From: Clostridia bacterium
GTDB taxonomy: Bacteria; Bacillota; Clostridia; TANB77; UBA1234
Assembly (NCBI GenBank): GCA_017469565.1
Contig: JAFUGC010000022.1
Location: 1 to 46,436 of the forward strand
DNA: 46,436 nucleotides
Direction of reading: 5' to 3'
Under the pieces are notes generated by a model that worked only from the letters and a program-made list of their open reading frames with translations, searched no databases and was not told the DNA's origin. Numbering within the stretch: the stretch's first letter is position 1; every line of letters begins with the position of its first letter. Below, in pieces: positions 26,548-34,868 of the stretch. Made by a program: the position numbers and the translations under genes.

Positions 26548-27879
26548 ATGGCAAAACCAATTGTTGCTTTAATCGGTAGACCAAATGTTGGAAAGTCTAC
26601 TTTTTTTAATTATATTATCGGAGAAAAAAAATCAATCGTGGAAGATACACCAGGTGTTACCAGAGATAGGGTGTATGCTGATTCTGAATGGAGAGGCAGA
26701 AAATTTACCTTAATAGACACTGGTGGAATTGAGCCAAATTCTGATGATGAGATTTTAATTCAAATGAAAAGGCAAGCAGAGATTGCAATGGAAACGGCAG
26801 ATGTCATTATCTTCTTAACAGACATTAAGCAGGGGGTAACGGCAGCAGATGAAGAGGTTGCTACCATGCTTAGAAAAACGAAAAAGCCAATTGTTCTTGT
26901 TTGTAACAAGGCAGATAGAATTGGAGCAGTTCCTAATGAACTTTATGAATTTTATAACTTGGGACTGGGAGATCCACTTCCTGTTTCTTCCCTTAACCAA
27001 CTTGGTACAGGTGAGGTTTTAGATGCCATTTATGATAATTTCCCAGAAGAATCTAATCTAGAAGATGAGGACGAATACATTCGAGTGGCAGTCATTGGAA
27101 AACCTAATGCTGGAAAATCATCGTTGATTAATAAAATTTTAGGAGAAGAAAGACACATTGTTTCTAATATTGCTGGAACCACTAGAGATGCTGTTGACTC
27201 ACAGTTTGAAAATGAATATGGAAAGTATATCTTTGTAGACACTGCTGGTATTAGAAGAAAAAGTAAAATAGAGGAGTCTATTGAAAAATACAGTATTATT
27301 AGAGCAAAGACTGCTATTGAAAATGCACATGTTTGTGTACTTGTCATAGATGCCACAGAGGGCGTTACGGAGCAAGATACTAAGATTGCTGGAGAGGCAC
27401 ATGAAGCTGGAAAAGGTGTCATTATTCTCGTTAATAAATGGGACTTGATTGAAAAAGAAACAGGAACATTAGAGGCTTTCAAACGTGAGGTTTATGAGAA
27501 ACTTGCCTATATGACATATGCTCCTGTCATATTTGTTTCTGCACTTACAGGTCAGAGGGTGGATAAACTTTTTCCATTAATAAACTCTGTCAATGAACAA
27601 AATGCTTTTCGTGCAACCACAGGTATGCTAAATAACGTCATTGAAGAGGCTATTACACTTGTGCAGCCACCTAGTGATAAAGGAAGAAGGCTAAAAATTT
27701 ATTATGCAACACAGGTTTCTATTAGGCCGCCAACATTTGTGGTATTTTGTAACAGTGCAAAACTATTCCATTTTTCTTATCAAAGGTATATTGAAAATCA
27801 GATTAGAAAAAACTTTGGAGGATTAGAAGGTACCCCAGTGAGGATTATTGTGAGAGAAAAGAAAAAGGAAGACAAATAA
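26548..27879 (+). CDS. der: Ribosome biogenesis GTPase Der
   Basis: Der (EngA) is an essential GTPase for 50S subunit assembly. Its 443 residues contain two tandem G domains. The first has GRPNVGKST, DTGGIE and NKAD; the second has GKPNAGKSS, DTAGIRRKSK and NKWDL. A C-terminal KH-like domain (about 360-443, RRLKIYYATQVSIRPPTFV) follows. A frame from 26497 is open but begins inside the promoter; GAGGTGA places the start at ATG 26548. It is the first gene of an operon with plsY and gpsA, a grouping common in clostridia. Confidence 0.97.
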   Translation: MAKPIVALIGRPNVGKSTFFNYIIGEKKSIVEDTPGVTRDRVYADSEWRGRKFTLIDTGGIEPNSDDEILIQMKRQAEIAMETADVIIFLTDIKQGVTAADEEVATMLRKTKKPIVLVCNKADRIGAVPNELYEFYNLGLGDPLPVSSLNQLGTGEVLDAIYDNFPEESNLEDEDEYIRVAVIGKPNAGKSSLINKILGEERHIVSNIAGTTRDAVDSQFENEYGKYIFVDTAGIRRKSKIEESIEKYSIIRAKTAIENAHVCVLVIDATEGVTEQDTKIAGEAHEAGKGVIILVNKWDLIEKETGTLEAFKREVYEKLAYMTYAPVIFVSALTGQRVDKLFPLINSVNEQNAFRATTGMLNNVIEEAITLVQPPSDKGRRLKIYYATQVSIRPPTFVVFCNSAKLFHFSYQRYIENQIRKNFGGLEGTPVRIIVREKKKEDK

Positions 27880-27915
27880 GTATAGAGAAAGAGTAGGAAC
27901 AAAGGAGGAATAAAA

Positions 27916-28629
27916 ATGGTTTGGCAATTGATTGTAATAGCTATGGCAGGCTATTTGTTAGGAAGCATTAATTTATCTATCATTTTATCAAAGCTTATGG
28001 GAAAAGGAGATATTAGAGATTACGGTAGTGGTAATGCCGGTACTACCAATACACTAAGAGTTTTAGGAGTAGTTCCTGCCATTTTAGTTTTTTTATTTGA
28101 TGCATGTAAGGGAATCCTAGCTATTATTATTGGTAGATGGTTAATATTACTTGGAAATAGTATACCTGCTGAAAATCTAGAACTTGCTTATGAGCTTGCA
28201 GTGCTAGTATCTGCGGCTGCTGCTATTATTGGACATAACTTTCCAATTTATTATGGCTTTAAAGGCGGAAAAGGTATTGCAACATCCCTTGGTGCCATTA
28301 CCATGATTGAATGGCCAATTGGGCTAGTTTGTATGTTATTTGGCGTTATCATGATTCTTGCTTCTAGAATGGTTTCGGTTGGCTCCATCATTGGAGCAAT
28401 TTTGTATCCTGTTTTAGTATTAGTGATGGGAGAGGCATTTGCATTTCCAATTCCCTATATTTTGTTTGCTTGTTTCCTTGCAGCTCTTGCCATATATAGA
28501 CATAAGTCTAATATTGAGAAATTATTAAATGGTACGGAGAATAAACTTTGGCATACAAAAGCAGAGAAAGCTGCTATGCAATTAGAAGGTAATCAATCTG
28601 AAGGAAAAGACAATAAGGAGGAAAATTAA
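27916..28629 (+). CDS. plsY: Glycerol-3-phosphate acyltransferase PlsY
   Basis: PlsY transfers an acyl group from acyl phosphate to glycerol-3-phosphate, the first acylation of phospholipid synthesis. The 237-residue protein is polytopic, with conserved motifs GSGNAGTTNTLRVLG (about 36-50), GHNFPIYYGFKGGKGIATSLG (about 110-130), and a third near ASRMVSVGSI. The C-terminal 40 residues form a hydrophilic charged tail longer than usual. AAAGGAGG precedes ATG 27916. gpsA begins directly after its stop and makes the substrate glycerol-3-phosphate, so the pair works in sequence. Confidence 0.95.
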   Translation: MVWQLIVIAMAGYLLGSINLSIILSKLMGKGDIRDYGSGNAGTTNTLRVLGVVPAILVFLFDACKGILAIIIGRWLILLGNSIPAENLELAYELAVLVSAAAAIIGHNFPIYYGFKGGKGIATSLGAITMIEWPIGLVCMLFGVIMILASRMVSVGSIIGAILYPVLVLVMGEAFAFPIPYILFACFLAALAIYRHKSNIEKLLNGTENKLWHTKAEKAAMQLEGNQSEGKDNKEEN

Positions 28630-29622
28630 ATGGCTGAAAATATTTCTGTAATTGGTAGCGGTAGTTGGGGAATGGCATTGGCACTTTTGCTTCATAGAAA
28701 TGGACATCATGTAAAGGTTTGGTCTTATTCAGAGGAAGAGGCTAGAGTAATCAATGAAGAGAGAAAATGTATCTTTTTAAAAGATGTTGAAATTCCAGAG
28801 GGATTAAATTGTTATACCAGTTTAGAAGAGACCATCAAAGATACTAATATCATTTTGATTGTCACTCCTTCTAATGCAATCAGAACTACTCTTAATCATA
28901 TGAAACCATTTGTCAATCAAGAACAAATTTTTGTGATGTGTTCTAAAGGAATGGAAAGTGATACGCAAAAGGTTTATACACAGGTAATTGAGGAAATTTA
29001 TCCGGAAAATAAAGTTGCTGCTCTTTCTGGTCCTAGTCATGCTGAAGAGGTATCTATTGAAATTCCTACAGCAGTTGTGATTGCAAGTAATGATGAGTCT
29101 GTTTCTGAATATTTACAAAAGGTTTTTATGAGCTCTGTATTTAGGGTATATACAAGTGATGATATGATTGGTGCTGAAATTGGAGGCTCTCTTAAAAATA
29201 TTATTGCCCTTGCTTGTGGTATGGCCATTGGACTTGGATATGGTGATAATACCATTGCAGCACTAATCACCCGTGGAATTGCTGAGATAGCAAGATTAGG
29301 TGTAGAAGCTGGAGCTAAGAAGCAAACTTTCTATGGTTTATCTTGTGTGGGAGACTTATTTGTTACTTGTAGCAGTAAACATAGTAGAAATAGAAAAGCT
29401 GGAATTCTAATGGGGCAAGGCAAAAGCCTTGAAGAGGCAAAGAAAGAAGTTGGCATGGTTGTAGAAGGTGCCAATGCTGTGGAAGGTGCTTATATTCTTG
29501 CTCATAAGTATAGTGTGGGAGCACCTATTATTGATGAGATGTATGATATTATTCATAATGGCAAAAGTCCAAAAGAGGCAACCATGGAACTCATGACAAG
29601 GGGAATGAAAACAGAATTTTAA
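28630..29622 (+). CDS. gpsA: Glycerol-3-phosphate dehydrogenase [NAD(P)+]
   Basis: GpsA reduces dihydroxyacetone phosphate to glycerol-3-phosphate for phospholipid synthesis. The 330-residue protein has the Rossmann motif GSGSWGMALA at the N-terminus, VTPSNAIR, the GPSHAEEVSIEIPT segment, and GGSLKNIIALACG with the catalytic lysine. The C-terminal substrate-binding domain contains GIAEIARLGVEAGA. ATG 28630 abuts the plsY stop; its AAGGAGG lies inside the plsY end. It ends one base before the convergent helicase gene, and its terminator lies inside that gene. Confidence 0.96.
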   Translation: MAENISVIGSGSWGMALALLLHRNGHHVKVWSYSEEEARVINEERKCIFLKDVEIPEGLNCYTSLEETIKDTNIILIVTPSNAIRTTLNHMKPFVNQEQIFVMCSKGMESDTQKVYTQVIEEIYPENKVAALSGPSHAEEVSIEIPTAVVIASNDESVSEYLQKVFMSSVFRVYTSDDMIGAEIGGSLKNIIALACGMAIGLGYGDNTIAALITRGIAEIARLGVEAGAKKQTFYGLSCVGDLFVTCSSKHSRNRKAGILMGQGKSLEEAKKEVGMVVEGANAVEGAYILAHKYSVGAPIIDEMYDIIHNGKSPKEATMELMTRGMKTEF

Positions 29623-29623
29623 T

Positions 29624-31071
29624 TTACTTGTCACAATTAGAACAAAACCAATATTTTATCCCATCTGATTCTTTTAGTTTCAGATGGTTTTTTTTACATA
29701 TAGGACAAATGGGTACTTCTTCTAGTTCCTGTTCTTCCTCTGTAAAAACGGTTTTTATCCATGTGATTTTAGACAGTTCTTGATAAAATAGAGAAGGTTT
29801 ATGAGTGGGTACCATCAAATAAACTCTATTTCTGGTTCTTGTTAGTGCAACATAAAATAATCTGCGCTCTTCTGCGTAAGGATATGTTTCCTTGTTATCT
29901 GATTCATTTTCCATTTTATTAGGAAATCCAATGATTGCATCTTTCATATTTAATATAATCACATTATCCGCTTCTAATCCTTTAGCCTCATGAATAGTCA
30001 TGAATTGAATCTGCATGTCAGGATGTAAGATATAGATGACTTTTCTTGTTTTAGGAGAGTAATATATTTTATTATCCACATAGTCATTCAAATCATATTT
30101 AGTACGGCCAAGGAGTAAAACTTCTGCTTTTTCACCATATCTTTGATAGATATCATGCAAGGCATATCTTAAAGCATGGGTAGGTTCAAAACTATATTTA
30201 CATGCAATAATTGGATTTCTTAATCTTTTATGAGAAGTAAGTTTTTTCTTGATTTGATCTGGATTTTGCTGAATAAATAAAGAGGCTTTGGCTATGAGAC
30301 CTTTTGAGTTTCTATATGTCCTTTTCAGTTTGACGATTTGTGTTTTGCCAAAATATTTTTCAAAATTACAAAACAAATCGATATCATTACCCGAAAATCC
30401 AAAAATAGATTGCCAGTCATCGCCAACACAAGTAAGTTTAGCTTTTGTCTTATCTTTAATTGCTTTTACTAATCGATATCTGTCATAAGAAATATCTTGA
30501 TATTCATCAATGATAATATATTGGTAGCTTAATGGAACCTTATTTTTTTCAACTAGTTCAGTTGATAGTTGAATCATATCACTAAAATCTATTTTGGAAT
30601 TCTTACTTAGGGGAGGTAAGTCTGGTATTGTATTTTCATTTGATTTTTGAAGATTCTCTGCCATATAGATGATTTTCAGTCCTAGTTTATGAAAGGTAAG
30701 TGCCCTCACATTTGTTTTTGTATTGAGTATTTTTTGGATTCTTTCTGTCATTTCATTGGCGGATTTGTTTGTAAACGCAATTAATAAAATGGATTCGGGA
30801 TTCACATTTTGAAAATCAATCAAGTATTTCACTTTAGCAGCAATCGTTAGCGTTTTACCACTGCCGTGCTCCGTGCAATAATTAAGCAATTATCTGCTTG
30901 GGATAATACCGCAGTACGCTGACTTTCATCTAATTTTTTTCCTTCCATCTGATGGAAGAAATGTTCTAAATGAGAGGAAGTAAAATTTTGCGTTTTTCGT
31001 TTTTGATGTGAAATGATACTAAAAAGAAGATAAAATCCAAATAAAGCAAAAATAAGAAGAAATAAAAGCAT
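29624..31071 (-). pseudogene. Membrane-anchored UvrD-like helicase with C-terminal zinc ribbon, two +1 frame breaks in Walker A
   Basis: In two overlapping frames this encodes one superfamily 1 helicase of about 480 residues. An N-terminal membrane segment (LLFLLIFALFGFYLLF) is followed by a Q-motif-like LDESQRTAVL. Then come Walker A, AFTNKSANEM (Ia), IDEYQD (II), GDDWQSIFGFSG (III), KRTYRN (IV), TIHEAKGLEADNV (V) and YVALTRTRNRVY (VI). The last 30 residues form a CPICKK...CSNC zinc ribbon. It is short, in the range of HelD-like enzymes. The frame breaks at G30866 and G30873 of the plus strand (C on the coding strand). Dropping both restores IIAGAGSGKTLT; without that the ATP site is lost. 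All later motifs are intact. AAGGAG precedes ATG 31071. Confidence 0.83.
29661..29695 (+). terminator. gpsA terminator embedded in the convergent helicase gene
   Basis: CCATCTGA (29661-29668) and TCAGATGG (29680-29687) with eight T (29688-29695), about 40 bp after the gpsA stop. The same bases encode the KKNHLKLKESDG part of the helicase zinc ribbon on the other strand. Confidence 0.85.
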
Positions 31072-31120
31072 TTTAATGAACTCCTTGAAATAAAATTTAA
31101 GATAAAAATAAGAAAAATAA

Positions 31121-31150
31121 AACCTGTTACAAAAATTATAACAGGTTTTT
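31121..31150. terminator. Bidirectional terminator between the 92-residue gene and the helicase
   Basis: AACCTGTTA pairs with TAACAGGTT across 31121-31148; on the minus strand the tail is T-rich (complement of the A-rich 31100-31120). Confidence 0.75.
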
Positions 31151-31170
31151 CATAAAAGTAAAGAAATGTT

Positions 31171-31449
31171 TTATATCCATACAAATAATTTAATGAGGTC
31201 CTCCAAATTTTCATTGGTAACTTTCAGTGTTGCTACTTTATCAATGATTAGGAGAGGCTCAATTTGATAATCCTCAGCATTATCGATAATTGCGGAAAGG
31301 ATATTCAGTGATTCTGAGGGACTTTCATAAAAGCAGGACCAACTAAATGCACCCTCTTCCATAATCACCTCTTTCTGATAATAACTCTTTAAAAAACGAC
31401 TAAGTTCACTCGGCTTTTGAGCAAGTAAAGTAACAAGCACTTTTTTCAT
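31171..31449 (-). CDS. Small protein of unknown function
   Basis: The 92-residue soluble protein begins MKKVLVTLLAQKPSELSRF, has a central FSWSCFYESPSESLNIL, and ends in an acidic/hydrophobic LEDLIKLFVW. No family recognised. AGAGGAG lies 8-9 bases before ATG 31449 on the minus strand, which with the downstream terminator supports a real gene. It lies upstream of the helicase on the same strand but a terminator separates them, and it is divergent from the ABC operon. No in-frame CGG was seen. Confidence 0.72.
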   Translation of the reverse strand: MKKVLVTLLAQKPSELSRFLKSYYQKEVIMEEGAFSWSCFYESPSESLNILSAIIDNAEDYQIEPLLIIDKVATLKVTNENLEDLIKLFVWI

Positions 31450-31538
31450 ATGTATCAGCTCCTCTTAAGTTAATTATAATGGTAATTGAGATTGTTTTAA
31501 AGGTGTAATTATTGGTAATCAAATTTTGTAATTTTCTC

Positions 31539-31567
31539 TTTACAAATGTCAAATGATGGTATAAAAT
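31539..31567 (+). promoter_or_regulatory. Predicted promoter of the ABC exporter operon
   Basis: TTTACA (31539-31544), 17-bp spacer, TAAAAT (31562-31567). Confidence 0.6.
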
Positions 31568-31628
31568 GTGTGCTAGTTCGTTTGAAAATTTAACATCGTG
31601 GTTTAGAAAATTTTAAGGAGGTGTTTTT

Positions 31629-32611
31629 TTGATACATCTAGAGAATATTTCTAAAACTTTTAAGGTAGCCAAGCGTCGTTCGTCTACCAAAGATGTGCTA
31701 AAATCATTTTTTCACAAGGAATATGAAGAGGTACATGCTTTAAGTAATGTTTCTTTTGATATTCCGGAAGGCGAAATTGTTGGTTACATACGGCCCCAAT
31801 GGTGCAGGCAAGTCCACTACTACTAAAATTATGTGTGGCATTTTAACGCCATCGTCTGGAAGCTGTGTTGTTAATGGAAAAGTTCCTTATCAGGACCGAA
31901 AAAACTATGTTAAAGATATTGGCGTTGTATTTGGTCAGCGCTCTCAATTATGGTGGGATGTTCCACCCGATGATTCTTTTTATCTTTTACGAGATATCTA
32001 CAAAATTCCCAAAACAGATTTTGAAAAAACAAGAAAAATGTTGATTGATTCTCTTCATTTAGGTGAGATTGTGCATGTTCCTACTAGGCAATTAAGTCTG
32101 CGGTCAAAGAATGAGGTGTGAAATTGCGGCATCGCTTTTGCATCAGCCTAAAATACTCTTTTTAGATGAACCAACCATTGGGCTGGATGCTGTTTCTAAA
32201 ATAACCGTGAGGCAGTTTATTAAAGATTTAAATAAGGAATATGGTACCACGGTAATTCTCACCACGCATGATATGCAAGATATTGAGGCACTAACCGATA
32301 GGATTTTGCTCATTGGAAAAGGAAGGCTTTTATATGATGGGAGCCTTGTGGATATTAGAAAGAAGTATTCTTCAAAATTTATGATGAGCGTTCAATATGA
32401 ATATACGAAAAATAAAATCAATATTGAGAATGTGGAAGTGATAGAGCAAAATGAGCAAAGAGCGGTTTTATCATTCAATTCTAATATTATTAAACTCCAA
32501 GATGTCATCAGATTTTTAACTACACAGGTGAATGTGCTAGATATTGAAGTGGAAAGCTCTCCTATTGAAGAAGTCATAGCCAAAATGTATATGGATATGA
32601 AGATAGAATAG
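31629..32611 (+). pseudogene. ABC transporter ATPase (viologen-exporter-like), two +1 frame breaks
   Basis: Across three frames this is one ATPase of about 327 residues: KTFKVAKRRS at the start, Walker A GPNGAGKSTTTKIM, FGQRSQLWWDVP (a subgroup hallmark), signature LSLGQRMRCEIAASLL, Walker B LFLDEPTIGLD and the switch THDM. It energises the two permeases downstream. The frame breaks at C31791 and C32101. Dropping each C gives GYIGPNGAGKS and RQLSLGQRMRCE, exactly the family sequence. Both Cs directly precede a Gly codon. Everything else is intact and the permeases are undamaged, which argues against old decay. The TTG start at 31629 is 7 bases after AGGAGG. Confidence 0.88.
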
Positions 32612-32622
32612 GAGGTGGGAGA

Positions 32623-33423
32623 ATGAAAGCATATTTATCTTTTATCAAACTGAGACTTGGTGTAGGGTTACAGTATCGATTTGCGGCAATTGCTGGCATT
32701 GCTACTCAGTTTTTCTTTGGTGCTATGTATGTCATGATGTATGATGCTTATTACAGAAGTGGCGTATCTACTGGAATGGAATGGCAGCAGCTTGTTTCTT
32801 ATGTATGGATTCAGCAAGCATTCTTTTATTTGACATATTTTAATTTAATGGATCCAGATATTTATGATTCGATTGTCACAGGACAAGTATCGTATGAATT
32901 TATTAGGCCTATCAATGTGTATTGGCTTTGGTATGCAAAACTTTTTGCAAAAAAAATAGCAGGAGCCGCATTAAGATTTTTGCCAGTGATTTTGATTGCA
33001 TCATTACTCCCAGTCCATTATTCACTCAAAGGGCCAGCTTCACCAGAAAGTTTTCTTTTATTTGTGATTACTCTGACATTAGGAGTTCTTTTATCGCTTG
33101 GAATAGGAATGTTAATTTATAGTTTGATGTTTTATACCACCTCTTCAAAAGGGATATTTTCTGTCTATACAGTAATAGCAGAGTTTTTTGCGGGTGGCGT
33201 AATTCCCATTCCTTTTATGCCGGAAATCCTTCAAAAAATATGTTATCTACTGCCATTTAGATTATCAGTTGATTTGCCATATAGGCTTTATGCAGGAAAT
33301 ATCTCTATAGAAGAAGGAATCCAAAGTGCTTTGGTACAGCTTATCTGGATTTTTATCGTCATAGCAGCAGGGCGTATCATACTGAAGAATGCAAGTAAAA
33401 AACTTGTGGTACAAGGCGGATAG
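32623..33423 (+). CDS. ABC-2 type permease (DUF990/ABC2_membrane_6), first subunit
   Basis: The 266-residue protein has about six membrane helices and the pattern of ABC-2 permeases in exporters of the DUF990 class: early RLGVGLQYRFAAIAGIATQFFFG, the middle SYEFIRPINVYWLWYAK, and late FFAGGVIPIPFMPE. Together with the next gene it forms the membrane channel of an exporter whose ATPase precedes it by 11 bases. Substrate unknown; related systems export cationic drugs such as viologens. ATG 32623 follows AGGAGGTGG. No in-frame CGG was seen. Confidence 0.9.
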   Translation: MKAYLSFIKLRLGVGLQYRFAAIAGIATQFFFGAMYVMMYDAYYRSGVSTGMEWQQLVSYVWIQQAFFYLTYFNLMDPDIYDSIVTGQVSYEFIRPINVYWLWYAKLFAKKIAGAALRFLPVILIASLLPVHYSLKGPASPESFLLFVITLTLGVLLSLGIGMLIYSLMFYTTSSKGIFSVYTVIAEFFAGGVIPIPFMPEILQKICYLLPFRLSVDLPYRLYAGNISIEEGIQSALVQLIWIFIVIAAGRIILKNASKKLVVQGG

Positions 33424-33435
33424 GAGGGGAGATTC

Positions 33436-34215
33436 ATGGGATTATATTTCAAATCAATCTTGATGGAAATCAAATGTGACCTAGAATATAAATTGTCCTT
33501 TATTCTCATGCTACTAGCATCTGCATTTAGTTCTTTCTTTATTATTTTTGGAACGGTGCTATTATTAAATAAATTTGGAACTATTGAGGGATGGACTTTG
33601 AATGAAATCATGCTTACGACTGGAATAGCAGTATTCGGGCATGTTACCACAGAAATGTTTGGAAGAGGATTAGATCATTTTTATAAGCAGGTCAAAAACG
33701 GATTATTAGATAGAATTTTGGTAAGACCAAGAAGTATTACACTTCAAGTACTCTGCTCGGAGTTTCAATTATCTAAAGTGGGAAGGCTGATAGAAGCAAT
33801 TATTGTTTTAGGATATGGCATTTGTACAGTTCATGTGACATGGACAGCATATAAAGTTTTGGTATTATGTCTGATGATTTTAGGCTCAATAACGTTATTC
33901 TTTTCCATTCTTTTGATAAAAGCAGCGTTTTCCTTCTGGACTATAGAGGGCATGGAATTTATGAATATTTTATCTGACGGGGGAAGAGATATGTCTTCTT
34001 ATCCCATCAGTATTTATCAAAAATGGTTTGCGGCAATTTTTACTTATGTGATACCATTTGGATGTGTCAATTATTTCCCATTACTATACTTGCTTGATAA
34101 GGGGAATGTTCCTGCATGGTATGGGCTTACTCCTTTGGTAACACTTGTTTTTGCAGGGATTTCATATGGGATTTGGAAATATGGATTATCACAGTATAAG
34201 TCTACGGGTTCCTGA
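33436..34215 (+). CDS. ABC-2 type permease (DUF990/ABC2_membrane_6), second subunit
   Basis: The 259-residue polytopic protein starts GLYFKSILMEIKCDLEYK, shows VKNGLLDRILVRP (the conserved loop of this permease class) and ends with FVIPFGCVNYFP-like and GLSQYKSTGS elements. It pairs with the preceding permease (12-base gap), forming an ATPase-permease-permease exporter operon. AGGAGGGGA precedes ATG 33436. A small weak hairpin follows and then the rnpB promoter, so the operon ends here. Confidence 0.9.
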   Translation: MGLYFKSILMEIKCDLEYKLSFILMLLASAFSSFFIIFGTVLLLNKFGTIEGWTLNEIMLTTGIAVFGHVTTEMFGRGLDHFYKQVKNGLLDRILVRPRSITLQVLCSEFQLSKVGRLIEAIIVLGYGICTVHVTWTAYKVLVLCLMILGSITLFFSILLIKAAFSFWTIEGMEFMNILSDGGRDMSSYPISIYQKWFAAIFTYVIPFGCVNYFPLLYLLDKGNVPAWYGLTPLVTLVFAGISYGIWKYGLSQYKSTGS

Positions 34216-34281
34216 TTCTAAGAATCACATCATAGTTTATGGATTTTTAGAAAGAATTCATTTGGCTAACAAGGAAAGTCA

Positions 34282-34310
34282 TTGACATAATGCAAAAAAG
34301 AAGGTAATAT
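34282..34310 (+). promoter_or_regulatory. Promoter of rnpB
   Basis: TTGACA (34282-34287), 17-bp spacer, TAATAT (34305-34310), a few bases before the RNase P RNA. Confidence 0.85.
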
Positions 34311-34316
34311 AGTTAA

Positions 34317-34655
34317 GAGAGTAAATCAGATAATCGCTGGTGTATGTGGAATACACGAGAGGAAAGTCCGGGCTCCACAGAGCAGGGTGCCAGCTAACGG
34401 CTGGTGGAGGTGACTCTAAGGAAAGTGCAACAGAAAGAAACCGCCTTTTTTAAGGTAAGGATGGAAAGGCAGGGTAAGAGCCTACCAGCAGTATGGAGAC
34501 ATACTGGCTATGTAAACCCCACCCGGAGCAACACTGGAAAAAAAGCAATAGGCTGCTCGTCTGCTTTTTTTCATCAAATGTGGCTTGAGGCATGTAGCGA
34601 TACATGTCCTAGATAAATGATTATCCAATACAGAACCCGGCTTATAGATTTGCTC
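34317..34655 (+). ncRNA. rnpB: RNase P RNA
   Basis: The catalytic RNA of RNase P, which trims tRNA 5' leaders. Conserved blocks are GAGGAAAGTCCGGGCTCC near the start (about 34359-34376), AGGGTGCCAGCTAACGGCTGG, GGAAAGTGCAACAGAAA, GGATGGAAAGGCAGGGTAAG, and the terminal ACAGAACCCGGCTTA that pairs with the 5' part. The arrangement resembles the ancestral class A type found in clostridia rather than the Bacillus class B. Boundaries are estimated from the promoter and terminator. An open frame inside it is not a gene. Confidence 0.95.
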
Positions 34656-34660
34656 TTAAA

Positions 34661-34703
34661 AAGAATCCAATAGAGAGTTGTCTCTTCGATTGGGTTCTTT
34701 TTT
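34661..34703 (+). terminator. Intrinsic terminator of rnpB
   Basis: AAGAATCCAAT-AGAGA (34661-34676) pairs with TCTCT...ATTGGGTTCTT (34681-34699), then T-run to 34703. Confidence 0.88.
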
Positions 34704-34752
34704 TGCCCATAGACACATATTCGTAGAGGAGTATTTAAGTGCTCTCTAAATA

Positions 34753-34781
34753 TTGAAATTTACATAAAGCTGTGATATGAT
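34753..34781 (+). promoter_or_regulatory. Predicted promoter of the accessory gene at 34869
   Basis: TTGAAA (34753-34758), 17-bp spacer, TATGAT (34776-34781). Confidence 0.7.
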
Positions 34782-34868
34782 AATGCCGTAATTGAAAAAT
34801 TGTTTTAAATTCTCTATATTATGGCAGAGAAATCCATTTCTATCAAGAATGAAGGGGGCAAATGGAAA

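Noticed and set aside
34404-34616. Open frame on the plus strand near 34.5 kb
   Set aside because: It lies wholly inside the RNase P RNA, whose conserved blocks explain the sequence.
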